The translations under genes and the position numbers were made by a program. The notes beneath the pieces were generated by a model. The model was not told the DNA's origin, ran no database searches, and worked only from the letters and a program-made list of their open reading frames with translations. A DNA stretch of 64,000 nt from positions 1 to 64,000 of the forward strand of contig JAIOYR010000002.1 of the NCBI GenBank assembly GCA_021740995.1, in the 5' to 3' direction. Position 1 is the first letter of the stretch. Every line of letters begins with the position of its first letter. This stretch comes from Taibaiella sp. (GTDB lineage Bacteria; Bacteroidota; Bacteroidia; Chitinophagales; Chitinophagaceae). Shown here piece by piece: positions 31,000-40,326 of the stretch.

Positions 31000-31893
31000 C
31001 TATTGTTGCCAGGCTATGCTGAAATGTTTCCATGTTTTGCTGCTTTCATACAGGCGTTGCATAGGATTATCTTTGCCGGGGCTGGTGCTTGTGGGCCCCA
31101 TAGGGGTGCTGTTCAGCCTGCCACCACCTGCCATTCCGCCACCGCCCATTCCGCCACCCATGTTATTGTTCATTGGGGCTGCATTATTGTCGCCACCTTT
31201 AGCAGATGGGCTTTTGAATGCCTTTACAGCAAAACATACGCTTATAGCTTTGCCGGAGAATGACGAATTAATTCTATCCATATCATATATTGCTTTAAAG
31301 GGTATTACCGCCTCCCATACCAATTGTTTGTATTCGTCTATGCTCAGTTTTACTTTTACACCACAAGAAGTAGTCTGTGAAACTAAAAAGCCACCGTTGC
31401 AACTTCCAAAACCATCGAGCGAAAACTGGGTGCTGCCTTCTGCACTTTTTCTTAGCTTTTGCTCAAATTGCCTGCCCAGATGGGTGCTGCCGCCGCCCTT
31501 CTGCCCATCGCCCCGCATGAGCAGTTCAGACAAGTCGTCATCGTTTTGCAAAGGGAAATTGATATTAAAGCCCGGATCTTTTCTGCCACCGGTGTCTATC
31601 GATACCGTCATTCCCTGCTTCAGAATTTTTATTTGTGTGAGTGCATCACCTGTTTGCATAGTTACATACAGGTTTTCCCGGTCGTTGGAAGTGGCATATG
31701 CAACCATTGCTTTTGCATCATAATTTGGGTAAGGCGATGGCCAATCTGTACAATCGCCATCAATGACTATGGGCTGAGTCTGCCATGTTCCGGGCATTTT
31801 TGTAAATGCTTTTCCTGCCCGCTTAGAGCTGCCACAAGCAACACAAAAAAGTAAAAGACTGAAAATGCCGGTTCTAATACCAATATTCTTCAT
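31000..31893 (-). CDS. Lipoprotein with CBM9-like N-terminal domain
   Basis: A protein of about 297 residues. I chose the ATG at 31893 (MKNIGIRTG): it gives a proper signal peptide ending in the lipobox CVACGSS; the 32 residues opened upstream are not needed. After a short linker, IVIDGDCTDWPSPYPNYD and the following strands look like the carbohydrate-binding-module-9/DOMON-type beta sandwich often found in Bacteroidota surface proteins. The C-terminal part is a Gly/Met/Asn-rich linker (MGGGMGGGGMAGGG) and a short Trp-containing tail (SIAWQQ). Ligand and role are unknown. It is the only leftward gene between nuoA and the divergent PKD gene. Confidence 0.7.
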   Translation of the reverse strand: MKNIGIRTGIFSLLLFCVACGSSKRAGKAFTKMPGTWQTQPIVIDGDCTDWPSPYPNYDAKAMVAYATSNDRENLYVTMQTGDALTQIKILKQGMTVSIDTGGRKDPGFNINFPLQNDDDLSELLMRGDGQKGGGSTHLGRQFEQKLRKSAEGSTQFSLDGFGSCNGGFLVSQTTSCGVKVKLSIDEYKQLVWEAVIPFKAIYDMDRINSSFSGKAISVCFAVKAFKSPSAKGGDNNAAPMNNNMGGGMGGGGMAGGGRLNSTPMGPTSTSPGKDNPMQRLYESSKTWKHFSIAWQQ

Positions 31894-32379
31894 TACCATA
31901 ACCTGCAAAATAAACACGAATAATGTTACAAAAATGCTGTTTACAAAACTTAATGTGTAACTTTTACAGGGCATCTTCCAACGAAACAATCGTTTTAACC
32001 GTCTATTATTATTAAATTGAAATAATATTTTCTACCTTACATGTGCTAATAAGCATATATTATGTAGGTACGGGTGTTTTTTTAAACCTTTAACATTTAT
32101 TTTTTTGCCGGAGCCAGTTTACCTGAAGACACAATTGTAGTATTTAATGCCGTAATCCGGCATGTTTATTAAAAAACGGGTATTAGTAGCAGATTTCTCT
32201 TTGATATAAATCTATGATTTGCATTATTGAGCCGTTTAGGAGCATAAAAATATTTTTATCTGAAAAATAAATAATGCTTTTGCACTAACTTGTTTCAAAA
32301 TTGACATGTCTATTATTAACAAAAGATTATTAACTTTATCATCCGTCTAAAAAAAACGCATGAAATAATTTTAAAGTAC
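31894..32379. other. AT-rich divergent intergenic region
   Basis: About 490 bases separate the CBM9-like lipoprotein and the PKD gene. The sequence is strongly AT-rich with several runs of A and T. GCCGG...CCGGC-type elements occur at about 32108-32161 (TGCCGGAG and ATCCGGCAT), forming a possible long-range hairpin. TTTTGCACTAACTTG at 32279 could be part of a promoter for the PKD gene, but no full consensus was found. No small gene or RNA was recognised. Confidence 0.45.
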
Positions 32380-35300
32380 ATGAGAATATTTATACAAAAT
32401 TTACTATTTACTCTGATTATATTTTCAGCGACTTCTGGTTCTGCCCAGCTTACGGCGGGCTTTACTGCTTCGCCAACATCGGGTTGCGCTCCGTTACTTG
32501 TCAATTTTACTAATACCACCACGCCCTCGGCCGGTACCACCTATTCATGGGTTTTTGGCTCATCGGGAGGTGGGATTTCTACACTTACAAATCCATCGAG
32601 GGTTTTTGCTGCCGCCGGCACCCATTTGGTTACCCTGACAGCTACCAATGGGTCTTCGGTCAGTACTTTCTCCTCTACTATCACAGTACACCCTCAGCCC
32701 ACAGTGAACTTCACTGCTTCAGCTACAGCCGTATGCCCGGGCACTCCTATTACCTTTACCAGTACTACGCTGGGTGGTGTAACAGGCGCGATAACCTGTA
32801 CCTGGAACTGGGGTGATGGAAGCACAAGTACCGGCACTCCTGCCACACATACTTTCTCCGGACCAGGCAGCTATACAATTACGTTGTTTGCTACAAATGC
32901 CATGGGCTGTCAGGCATCGTTGGTGATGCCCGCATATATAACGGTGCATGTTCCGCCAGATGCAGCTATTGCTACGCCGGGCGGAGCGTGCAACCCGCCG
33001 GCCGCAGTATCATTTTCAAGCACCAGCACTGCCGGATCGGGAGCGTTGGGTACTTATGCATGGTCTTTTGGCGACGGAGGTATCGGAGCCGGTTCGCCTA
33101 CTTCTCATACCTATGCTACCTCCGGCTTATATACAGCCAAACTGGTAGTAACAGATGCCAACGGCTGTAAAGACAGTGCAATAGCCGGCATTACCATTGC
33201 TACCATATCTGCTACGTTCACATCGCCGGTCAGCGCCTGTGTATTTGCATCAGTTACCTTTTCCAACACCAGCTCACCACATGGCTCCCGTACCTGGAAT
33301 TTTGGCGACGGCGGCACCAGCACTGCTTACGACGGTGTACATGCCTACTCCTCGCCCGGAACCTATACCGTTACATTGACTATAGTAAATGGTCCATGTA
33401 CCGCCACGTATACCCGAACAATAACTATTCTGCCCGGTCCTGCCACTGATTTTTCTATAGCACCTATACATCCCTGCCCGGCACCGGAAACTATAACCTA
33501 CACCGCAAGTGGCCCAGCAGGCACAACCTATAGCTGGCTTTTTGAGGGAAGCACTACTGCAACTGGCGGTACTGCGTCGCATACCTATGGAACAAATGGT
33601 GTGAAAACGATAAGAATGATAGCTGTAAACCCTGCCAATGGCTGCCGTGATACAGTAACAAAAACGGATACGCTTTATGATTTATTTTTCGATGCATTTG
33701 CATCACCACGCAGAGGTTGTGTGCCGCTGACCGTAACGTTTGGCGGCAATGCTCTTACTACGGTTCCTCCTCCGGGCACCTCCATTTATCCGCTACCGGT
33801 AGCTACGTATTCCTGGGATTTTGGCGACGGCACTACACCCGGTACCGGGCCTGCACCAGTGCATACTTATACAGCCATAGGTATCTATACAGCTACTGTT
33901 ACTATTACCACATCTAATGGCTGTACTGCTACAGATACACTGAGAATAGAAGTAGGTGCGCCGCCCGTAGTAACATTTACCGCCACGCCAAGGCATGTAT
34001 GCTATGGAGCTCATACGCCTATTGTGTTCACTCCGGTTATTGTTACCGGACCAGTAGATGAATACCATTGGTCATTTGGTGATGGAGGTGGCATCATATA
34101 TGACACGGCAAATCCGCCCGACGACGTTTCTCACACATATACTGTTCCCGGAACTTTTGATGTAACAGTAAGGCCCTATTGGCGTGGTTGTCCGGGTTTG
34201 CCCTATACGCTTTCTGATTACATAATCATTGACTCACCCAAAGCCATTATGGGCGATAGTGTTTTCTGCTCCCCACCCAGCAGGGTTAAGTTTTGGGATA
34301 GCTCAATGGGTGACGATACGCACCTCTGGATGTTTGGTGACGGCGCAACTTCGACGCTTGACGACCCTATACATGATTATAGTTCTCTGGGTACTTATAT
34401 CGTTTCGCTGGCAACCTACAATATAGCCAGCGGATGCAGGGATACCGTGCGACGAACCATAAACCTGTCGGCACCAATACCAGATTTCACCGCTAGCGCT
34501 ACTGAGATTTGCCGGGGTCAGAATATTACATTTACTTCTGTAATTACAGGCGGGTTTGCAACCAATTATTACTGGCATGTAGATGGTTTTACTACAATAC
34601 CCGGTGCAACAAATCCTAGTTATACACGACCATTTGCTCTGGTAACAGATACCGGGTACCACACGATAAGTCTGGTCATACGCAACTCTAACGGCTGTCT
34701 GGATACCATAACAAAAACTAATTTCGTTCATGTCAATTCTCCTTCGGTGAGCTTTACCGGATCGCCGGTTACCGGGTGTGTGCCGTTGAGTGTTACGTTT
34801 ACCGATGGCAGTACTGCTGTTTCGGCCACTACCATATCCAGCAGGTTTTGGCGATTTGGAGACGGCACCACAGGAACGGGTACACCTGTCACTCATTCAT
34901 ACGCATTGGCAGGTACTTATATGGTTACAGAAGTAGTAACAGATAGCAGAGGCTGCGTGGATTCCTTGCGACGACCTGCATATATTGTAGCCATCAAGCC
35001 CACCGCATCTTTCAGCGCCAGTACCTTATTTCCGTGCATAGGCGCCCCTGTTGTATTCACCAATACTTCTCCGGGTGTAGTGAGTTCGGTATGGGATTTT
35101 GGAGATGGGGGAACGTCTACAGTCACATCCCCTTCACATTCCTTTTCAGGCGTAGGTGTGTATACTGTAAAGCTAACAATAACAGATATTAACGGGTGCG
35201 TGGATGATACAATAATGACCGGATACATAAATGTAACAAGACCGGATGCAAACTTTTCTATGAGCGACTCTGTGTCTGTGTGTCCGCCGCTGTTTGTAAA

Positions 35301-36966
35301 TTTCACTAATCTGAGTACAGGAGCAGCGATTTATAGCTGGACACTGGGTGACGGTGGTTTTTCTACGGCTTTATCTCCGTCAAACATGTATATCACATCC
35401 GGTCTTTATAATGTGAGGCTGGTAGCAACCAATATACATGGCTGCAAGGATACGGTAGAAAAGCCGGTGAATATCTTTGGTTATGCAGGTGCGTTCAGCT
35501 ATTCGCCACTAGAAGGTTGTGCGCCGCTGACCGTGCATTTTGTAGCTACACTGAGCAATGTTCCGTTTATTACCTGGGACTTCTCAGACGGGGTTACCAG
35601 TACCGTATCTTTCACAGACACCATATCTCATACTTATTTTACTCCGGGAGCATTTATACCCAAACTGGTACTTAGTGATAATACCGGCTGCCAGACATCA
35701 AGTATAGGTATTGACACTATTAAAGTAGATGCCGTTACTGCAAGGTTTGTAACCGACCCTAATCCGGTGTGTATTGGCATGCCTTTTAGTTTCATCGATT
35801 CTTCCACGTTTATATGGTCACCTATTACCTCGTGGGAGTGGACCTACGATGGCCTTACAAGTACGCTTAATTCACCCGGGCATACAATTTATACACCCGG
35901 CACTTATCCGGTAACTTTCAGAGTAGTGAACGGCTGGGGATGTGTAGGCACCGCCAGCGGAGATATAGTAATAGACCCACCACCGATAGTAACTGCCAGC
36001 CCTGATACTGTAGTTTGTGTGTCTGACCCTGCAACACTGTTCGGGTATGGTGCAGTTACTTATACCTGGGAGGCAGCTGCAACACTGAGTTGCACAGCCT
36101 GCAACCCTACTTATGCCACCCCCCTTACAGAAACCACCTATACCGTAACCGGCACTGATGCACGAGGCTGCACAGATACTGCTTCGGTAACCGTAAGATT
36201 GCGTACGCACACCACCAGCAGAGCCTGGGGCGACACTGCCGTTTGTCAGGGTGTGTCGGTGCAGATATTTGATACCGGTGGCACTTCTTATCTGTGGTTG
36301 CCCCCTAACGGTCTCAACAGCAATACAATATTCAATCCTATAGCAACGCCTGACTATACAACCATCTATACAGTTATTGCAAAGCTTGCGGGCTGTATCC
36401 CTGACACAAATACCGTAACAGTAATCATCTATCCGCTGCCTACAGTATATGCCGGCCCTGATCAACGCTTGCTTGCCGGCTCTACTGCCCAACTGGAGGC
36501 AAAAGGAACGAATATTGCCTCGTATATGTGGTGGCCCGGTGAAACCCTTAGTTGTACAGACTGCTACAATCCGGTAGCCAGCATGTCTGTAATGACCACT
36601 TATAATGTGGATGTACTCTCTGACCGCGGTTGCAAAGCATCGGATTCGGTGACGGTAATGCTATACTGCGACAATAGTCAGGTATTCATACCTAATGCCT
36701 TTACCCCCAATGGCGATGGCCAGAATGATATCTTTTACCCAAGAGGAATTGGGTTGAAGCAAATCAAAACATTCCGTATTTACAACCGCTGGGGTGAATT
36801 GCTATTTGAACGCACAGGTATAAACCTGAATGATGCATCGAGCGGGTGGGATGGCTCTTATAAAGGTGATACGCCAAAGCCAGATGTATATGTATATATT
36901 TTGGAAGCCGTATGCTATACAGGCGAGGACATAAGCATAAAAGGCGATGTAAGTATTTTGAGGTAA
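32380..36966 (+). CDS. Giant PKD-repeat surface protein with T9SS type B C-terminal domain
   Basis: A 1528-residue secreted protein. Residues 1-22 form a signal peptide (LLFTLIIFSATSGSAQ). I count about 14 PKD or PKD-like domains, each with a Cys soon after the start and W-x-F-G-D-G near the middle (for example WNWGDG, WSFGDGG, WNFGDGG), followed from about residue 1215 by three Ig/SprB-like repeats with paired Cys. The end is the gliding-motility/type B T9SS C-terminal domain: VFIPNAFTPNGDGQNDIFYP, then FRIYNRWGELLFER and GWDGSYKG. It should be exported by the T9SS and held on the cell surface, probably as an adhesin or motility component. The PorP/SprF gene follows 9 bases later, the usual partner of type B substrates. 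Confidence 0.9.
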   Translation: MRIFIQNLLFTLIIFSATSGSAQLTAGFTASPTSGCAPLLVNFTNTTTPSAGTTYSWVFGSSGGGISTLTNPSRVFAAAGTHLVTLTATNGSSVSTFSSTITVHPQPTVNFTASATAVCPGTPITFTSTTLGGVTGAITCTWNWGDGSTSTGTPATHTFSGPGSYTITLFATNAMGCQASLVMPAYITVHVPPDAAIATPGGACNPPAAVSFSSTSTAGSGALGTYAWSFGDGGIGAGSPTSHTYATSGLYTAKLVVTDANGCKDSAIAGITIATISATFTSPVSACVFASVTFSNTSSPHGSRTWNFGDGGTSTAYDGVHAYSSPGTYTVTLTIVNGPCTATYTRTITILPGPATDFSIAPIHPCPAPETITYTASGPAGTTYSWLFEGSTTATGGTASHTYGTNGVKTIRMIAVNPANGCRDTVTKTDTLYDLFFDAFASPRRGCVPLTVTFGGNALTTVPPPGTSIYPLPVATYSWDFGDGTTPGTGPAPVHTYTAIGIYTATVTITTSNGCTATDTLRIEVGAPPVVTFTATPRHVCYGAHTPIVFTPVIVTGPVDEYHWSFGDGGGIIYDTANPPDDVSHTYTVPGTFDVTVRPYWRGCPGLPYTLSDYIIIDSPKAIMGDSVFCSPPSRVKFWDSSMGDDTHLWMFGDGATSTLDDPIHDYSSLGTYIVSLATYNIASGCRDTVRRTINLSAPIPDFTASATEICRGQNITFTSVITGGFATNYYWHVDGFTTIPGATNPSYTRPFALVTDTGYHTISLVIRNSNGCLDTITKTNFVHVNSPSVSFTGSPVTGCVPLSVTFTDGSTAVSATTISSRFWRFGDGTTGTGTPVTHSYALAGTYMVTEVVTDSRGCVDSLRRPAYIVAIKPTASFSASTLFPCIGAPVVFTNTSPGVVSSVWDFGDGGTSTVTSPSHSFSGVGVYTVKLTITDINGCVDDTIMTGYINVTRPDANFSMSDSVSVCPPLFVNFTNLSTGAAIYSWTLGDGGFSTALSPSNMYITSGLYNVRLVATNIHGCKDTVEKPVNIFGYAGAFSYSPLEGCAPLTVHFVATLSNVPFITWDFSDGVTSTVSFTDTISHTYFTPGAFIPKLVLSDNTGCQTSSIGIDTIKVDAVTARFVTDPNPVCIGMPFSFIDSSTFIWSPITSWEWTYDGLTSTLNSPGHTIYTPGTYPVTFRVVNGWGCVGTASGDIVIDPPPIVTASPDTVVCVSDPATLFGYGAVTYTWEAAATLSCTACNPTYATPLTETTYTVTGTDARGCTDTASVTVRLRTHTTSRAWGDTAVCQGVSVQIFDTGGTSYLWLPPNGLNSNTIFNPIATPDYTTIYTVIAKLAGCIPDTNTVTVIIYPLPTVYAGPDQRLLAGSTAQLEAKGTNIASYMWWPGETLSCTDCYNPVASMSVMTTYNVDVLSDRGCKASDSVTVMLYCDNSQVFIPNAFTPNGDGQNDIFYPRGIGLKQIKTFRIYNRWGELLFERTGINLNDASSGWDGSYKGDTPKPDVYVYILEAVCYTGEDISIKGDVSILR

Positions 36967-36975
36967 CTATATCCT

Positions 36976-38043
36976 ATGAACAAGAACACTATTATCAACA
37001 AAAGCATCAGGCGTTTTTTCAGAGCATGTTTTCTGTCGTTAGTGCTTATTTACGGCACAGGCTCTGAATCTATTGCACAGGCAGATATACACTTTTCACA
37101 GTTTTATGAAACATCAGTACTGCGAAATCCATCTCTTACGGGGGTGTTTTCATCGGACTATAAAGTGGGGGTGTATTATCGCAATCAATGGAGCAGTATC
37201 AGTCACCCTTTTGAGACAAAACTTGTGAGTGCCGAAGGTCGTTTTCAACTAAGTGAAATGTCGAATGACTTTTTCAGTGTCGGCGTTTTGGGTTTTAATG
37301 ATAAAGCAGGAAGTGTAGACCAGCGAATAACCGGCATATACCCTGCTGTCAATTACAATAAATCTATGAATCCGGAGCATAACTCTTACCTGTCTGTGGG
37401 TTTCACCGGCGGGCATTTGCAATATAGTTTCGACCCGGCAAAGGCTACCTTCAACAATCAGTTTCAGGGGGGCAGGTTTGATGTGAACCTGCCATCGCTG
37501 GAGAACATACCTTTTGCCAAAATGAGCTTTTGGGATCTGGGTGCCGGCATCAACTACAACACCAGCATGGGCCCGGATAACAATGTTACCTGCGTAGTCG
37601 GATTCTCTGGTTATCACTTTACCCAACCCAAGTTTTCTTATTATCAGGTAGAGGGTATTACCCAGAATATGCGTTTTAACGGTAATGCAGCGATGGGCTT
37701 TAATGTTACGGAATCTATACTGGCACAAATGCACGTCAATGCCGCTTTTCAGGGTACTTACAAAGAAATAGTAGCCGGAGGACTTATTAGCTGGACAAAA
37801 GAGCTTGCTGAGATGAAATCATTCACGTTGACCGGTGGTGCCTTTTACCGTATGGCCGATGCCGTGATTCCGGTAATAAGAGTAAAATATAACAGCCTGG
37901 CAATAGGTGTAAGCTACGACGTGAATGTATCGACACTGAAAGCAGCCAGCAACATGAATGGTGGTTTTGAAATCACACTGTTTCATACCGGTGATTTTAC
38001 TAACAAAGGAATGGCTAAAAAAATGGTATGTCCTAAGTTTTAG
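36976..38043 (+). CDS. PorP/SprF-family outer-membrane protein (T9SS type B partner)
   Basis: A 355-residue beta-barrel protein with a signal peptide (LSLVLIYGTGSESIAQADI). The mature start ADIHFSQFYETSVLRNPSLTG is the hallmark of the PorP/SprF family (HFSQFY, NPS/NP). The rest alternates hydrophobic strands with loops, as in an outer-membrane barrel. These proteins dock and present one type B T9SS substrate, usually the gene next to them; here that is the PKD giant. The C terminus ends MVCPKF. It closes the two-gene operon and is convergent with the photolyase gene. Confidence 0.92.
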   Translation: MNKNTIINKSIRRFFRACFLSLVLIYGTGSESIAQADIHFSQFYETSVLRNPSLTGVFSSDYKVGVYYRNQWSSISHPFETKLVSAEGRFQLSEMSNDFFSVGVLGFNDKAGSVDQRITGIYPAVNYNKSMNPEHNSYLSVGFTGGHLQYSFDPAKATFNNQFQGGRFDVNLPSLENIPFAKMSFWDLGAGINYNTSMGPDNNVTCVVGFSGYHFTQPKFSYYQVEGITQNMRFNGNAAMGFNVTESILAQMHVNAAFQGTYKEIVAGGLISWTKELAEMKSFTLTGGAFYRMADAVIPVIRVKYNSLAIGVSYDVNVSTLKAASNMNGGFEITLFHTGDFTNKGMAKKMVCPKF

Positions 38044-38057
38044 CTTCTGTTACACAA

Positions 38058-39368
38058 TCACTTTACTTCCGAAAGCGCTTCTTTATACACTTTCAGGCAA
38101 CGATCTCTGGCTGCGTCGTGTGCTACTATGGGTCGTGCATAGGTAAGCTGTGCATACTCGGGCACCCATTGTTTTATATATTGTAATTGTGGGTCGAACT
38201 TCTGTGTCTGCAACTGCGGATTGAAAACTCTGAAGTAGGGTGCAGCATCGCAGCCACAACCTGCCGCCCACTGCCAGCCACCATTGTTGGCAGCAAGGTC
38301 GTAGTCGAGTAGTTTTGCGGCAAAGTATGCCTCTCCCCATCGCCAGTCTATAAGCAGGTCTTTAGTAAGAAAACTGGCGACTATCATCCTTACCCGGTTA
38401 TGCATATATCCGGTCTCATTTAGCTGGCGCATACCGGCATCTACTATAGGGTAACCGGTTTGTCCGGCACACCACAGTGCAAATTCTTTTTCATTATTTC
38501 GCCAGATAATGCGGTCATATTGTTTTTTAAATGCACCGTCCACCACATGCGGAAAGTGCCATAGAATAGCCATGTAAAACTCTCGCCATATAAGCTCATT
38601 TAGCAAAACAGGATTGAGCTGCATGGCCTGACGTGCCAGCCGGCGCACACTCACCGTACCAAACCGCAAATGAATACCCATACGGGTAGTGCCGTTGACA
38701 GCAGGGTAGTCGCGGGTTTTGTCGTAGTGGGCGGCTATAGCCTCATCAAGCTTTGCAGGTAAAATACCGGGCGGTGCCGATTCAAAATCTATATCCTGCA
38801 AAGATGGTATACTTAAAGGCCGTTGCCTGTAAAAGTTGTAACTGTATTTTTCAACCGGATAAGATCTAAGATAAAAGTCATTTAGTTTTTCCTTCCACTT
38901 GCGGCTATACGGGGTGTATACGGTATAGGGTAGTCCGTTGTCTTTTGTTACCTCGCTCTGCTCAAAAATCACCTGGTCTTTGAAGGTGTGAAAAGGTATA
39001 GATTTGGTTTGCAGGAAGGCGCCTATGTCCGCATCGCGCTGCTGAGCTACCGGCTCGTAGTCGTGATTGGTATATACAGCCTGAATATTGTATGAGGCGG
39101 TGAGCTCTTTGAAACATGCAGCAGGCGTGCCATGCAGCACCTGCAAGCTACTACCCATTGCTGTAAGCTGCTCCTGCATATCCGTGAGCGTATCGTGTAT
39201 AAAGTGCACCCGTTTGTCCTTTTTATCGATCAAGTGGCTGAGAATTGTCGTATCAAACATGAAGACCGGCAGTACGGGTATACCTGCCTTTAAAGCATGG
39301 TACAAACCTGCATTATCAGAAAGGCGGAGGTCGCGACGAAACCAGAATACGGAAACGGATGGTTGCAT
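38058..39368 (-). CDS. phr: Deoxyribodipyrimidine photolyase
   Basis: A photolyase/cryptochrome of about 436 residues that uses light and FAD to split UV-made pyrimidine dimers. Marks: the N-terminal FWFRRDLRLSDNAGL of the antenna-binding domain; LIWREFYMAILWHFPHVV; WCAGQTGYPIVDAGMRQLNE; MHNRVRMIVASFLTKDLLIDW; and the FAD/DNA region DLAANNGGWQWAAGCGCDAA followed by YFRVFNPQLQ. The frame opens at 39380, but the ATG at 39368 (MQPSVSVFW) is preferred, with a TAnnTTTG box 9 bases upstream. Class I CPD photolyase is most likely; a (6-4) enzyme cannot be fully excluded without alignment. Confidence 0.93.
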   Translation of the reverse strand: MQPSVSVFWFRRDLRLSDNAGLYHALKAGIPVLPVFMFDTTILSHLIDKKDKRVHFIHDTLTDMQEQLTAMGSSLQVLHGTPAACFKELTASYNIQAVYTNHDYEPVAQQRDADIGAFLQTKSIPFHTFKDQVIFEQSEVTKDNGLPYTVYTPYSRKWKEKLNDFYLRSYPVEKYSYNFYRQRPLSIPSLQDIDFESAPPGILPAKLDEAIAAHYDKTRDYPAVNGTTRMGIHLRFGTVSVRRLARQAMQLNPVLLNELIWREFYMAILWHFPHVVDGAFKKQYDRIIWRNNEKEFALWCAGQTGYPIVDAGMRQLNETGYMHNRVRMIVASFLTKDLLIDWRWGEAYFAAKLLDYDLAANNGGWQWAAGCGCDAAPYFRVFNPQLQTQKFDPQLQYIKQWVPEYAQLTYARPIVAHDAARDRCLKVYKEALSEVK

Positions 39369-39377
39369 AAGTAGGCG

Positions 39378-39385
39378 CAAATCTA
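39378..39385 (-). promoter_or_regulatory. TAnnTTTG box of the photolyase gene
   Basis: TAGATTTG on the minus strand, 9 bases before the ATG; this again implies a very short leader. No clear -33 element at 19 bases. Confidence 0.4.
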
Positions 39386-39465
39386 TGCAAGATTTGAGGT
39401 TTGCAGATTATTTAACAAACCTAATATGCCTCGATATCGTTTATCTTTACAAAATATAGAAGGAT

Positions 39466-39990
39466 ATGCGTAAATTGAATTTCATTGCCGCTATTGTCTG
39501 CACCATGCTATTTGTGCAGTGCAGCAACGCACAGAATAAAAACAATACCAACATGGCTAATAACAGTAATAACCCGCACTACTCCCGCACAGACACCACC
39601 CGACTGAATGTACCCAACAGTGAGTGGAAAAAAATTCTGACAGGCGAGGTATATCATATAGCCCGCGAAAAAGGCACTGAATATGCTTTCAGCGGCAAGT
39701 ACTATAAAACGGATGTGAAGGGCACCTACTATTGTGGCGTGTGTGGCAACCCACTGTTCCGCTCAGGAGCCAAGTTTGCCAGCTCCTGTGGTTGGCCTAG
39801 TTTTTATGAGTCGCTGCGACCAAATAGTGTTATTTACATTCCCGACAATTCTCATGGCATGGTGCGCACAGAAGTGGAGTGTGGCCGTTGTAACTCTCAT
39901 CTCGGCCATATATTCGACGATGGGCCGCCACCTACAGGTCAGCGTTTTTGTATGAACTCAGCCGTACTTGATTTTGAAGCAGATAAATGA
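39466..39990 (+). CDS. msrB: Exported methionine-(R)-sulfoxide reductase MsrB
   Basis: A 174-residue enzyme that reduces methionine-R-sulfoxide in proteins. The N terminus is a lipoprotein signal peptide with lipobox LFVQCSN, so it probably acts in the periplasm, anchored to a membrane. The MsrB domain has two zinc CxxC pairs (YYCGVCGNPLF and VECGRCNSHLGHIF), the SSCGWPSFYE loop, and the catalytic region QRFCMNSAVLDF. The resolving Cys is in SSCGWPS. It stands alone, divergent from the photolyase gene: oxidative and UV damage genes lie side by side. Confidence 0.93.
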   Translation: MRKLNFIAAIVCTMLFVQCSNAQNKNNTNMANNSNNPHYSRTDTTRLNVPNSEWKKILTGEVYHIAREKGTEYAFSGKYYKTDVKGTYYCGVCGNPLFRSGAKFASSCGWPSFYESLRPNSVIYIPDNSHGMVRTEVECGRCNSHLGHIFDDGPPPTGQRFCMNSAVLDFEADK

Positions 39991-40001
39991 CCTGAAAACA
40001 G

Positions 40002-40034
40002 AGATGTGGCACGCATTGTAAGTATGCCACATCT
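40002..40034. terminator. Hairpin between convergent msrB and small lipoprotein genes
   Basis: AGATGTGGCA (40002-40011) and TGCCACATCT (40025-40034) form a perfect 10-bp stem with a 13-base loop. There is no T-run, so its strength as a terminator is uncertain, but it sits between convergent genes. Confidence 0.5.
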
Positions 40035-40065
40035 GCTGTAAGTATTCTATTATTGCCCGATAGTA

Positions 40066-40248
40066 TTACCAATAACCACCATGGTGTGCACGCGGTCTTG
40101 CACCGTGCCTGTGCCAGAAATGGTTGCGCTGCTTAGCCTTAATGTATTTGTTGCTTTTATACACTTTGCCCCTGTATATAGTGCGCCCGCAGCTACTTGC
40201 GAATATAAGAACGGCCAATAATGCCAGTAATGTGAATCTGTGTTTCAT
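40066..40248 (-). CDS. Small basic lipoprotein
   Basis: A 60-residue protein. The first 20 residues are a lipoprotein signal peptide with lipobox FASSCGR; the mature part of 40 residues is very basic and rich in Arg, Lys, His and Tyr, ending RHGARPRAHHGGYW. It resembles another small lipoprotein at 46114-46341 in layout: a Cys after SS, a Tyr/Lys-rich middle, then a GxRPxAHxGxY end. Its function is unknown. Many Bacteroidota carry several such short His/Arg-rich lipoproteins that escape annotation. Confidence 0.65.
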   Translation of the reverse strand: MKHRFTLLALLAVLIFASSCGRTIYRGKVYKSNKYIKAKQRNHFWHRHGARPRAHHGGYW

Positions 40249-40291
40249 AGCTATTGTTATGCAAAATACTTTATTATTTAATAGGCAGGTA

Positions 40292-40326
40292 ATGAATCAG
40301 GAGTTTTTTTATGAATCAGGAGTTTT
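40292..40326. repeat. Direct repeat at the end of the acetyltransferase gene
   Basis: ATGAATCAGGAGTTTT occurs at 40292-40307 and 40311-40326 with a 19-base period. The second copy encodes the last residues and stop of the acetyltransferase gene, so this looks like a small tandem duplication of a gene end. Confidence 0.7.
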
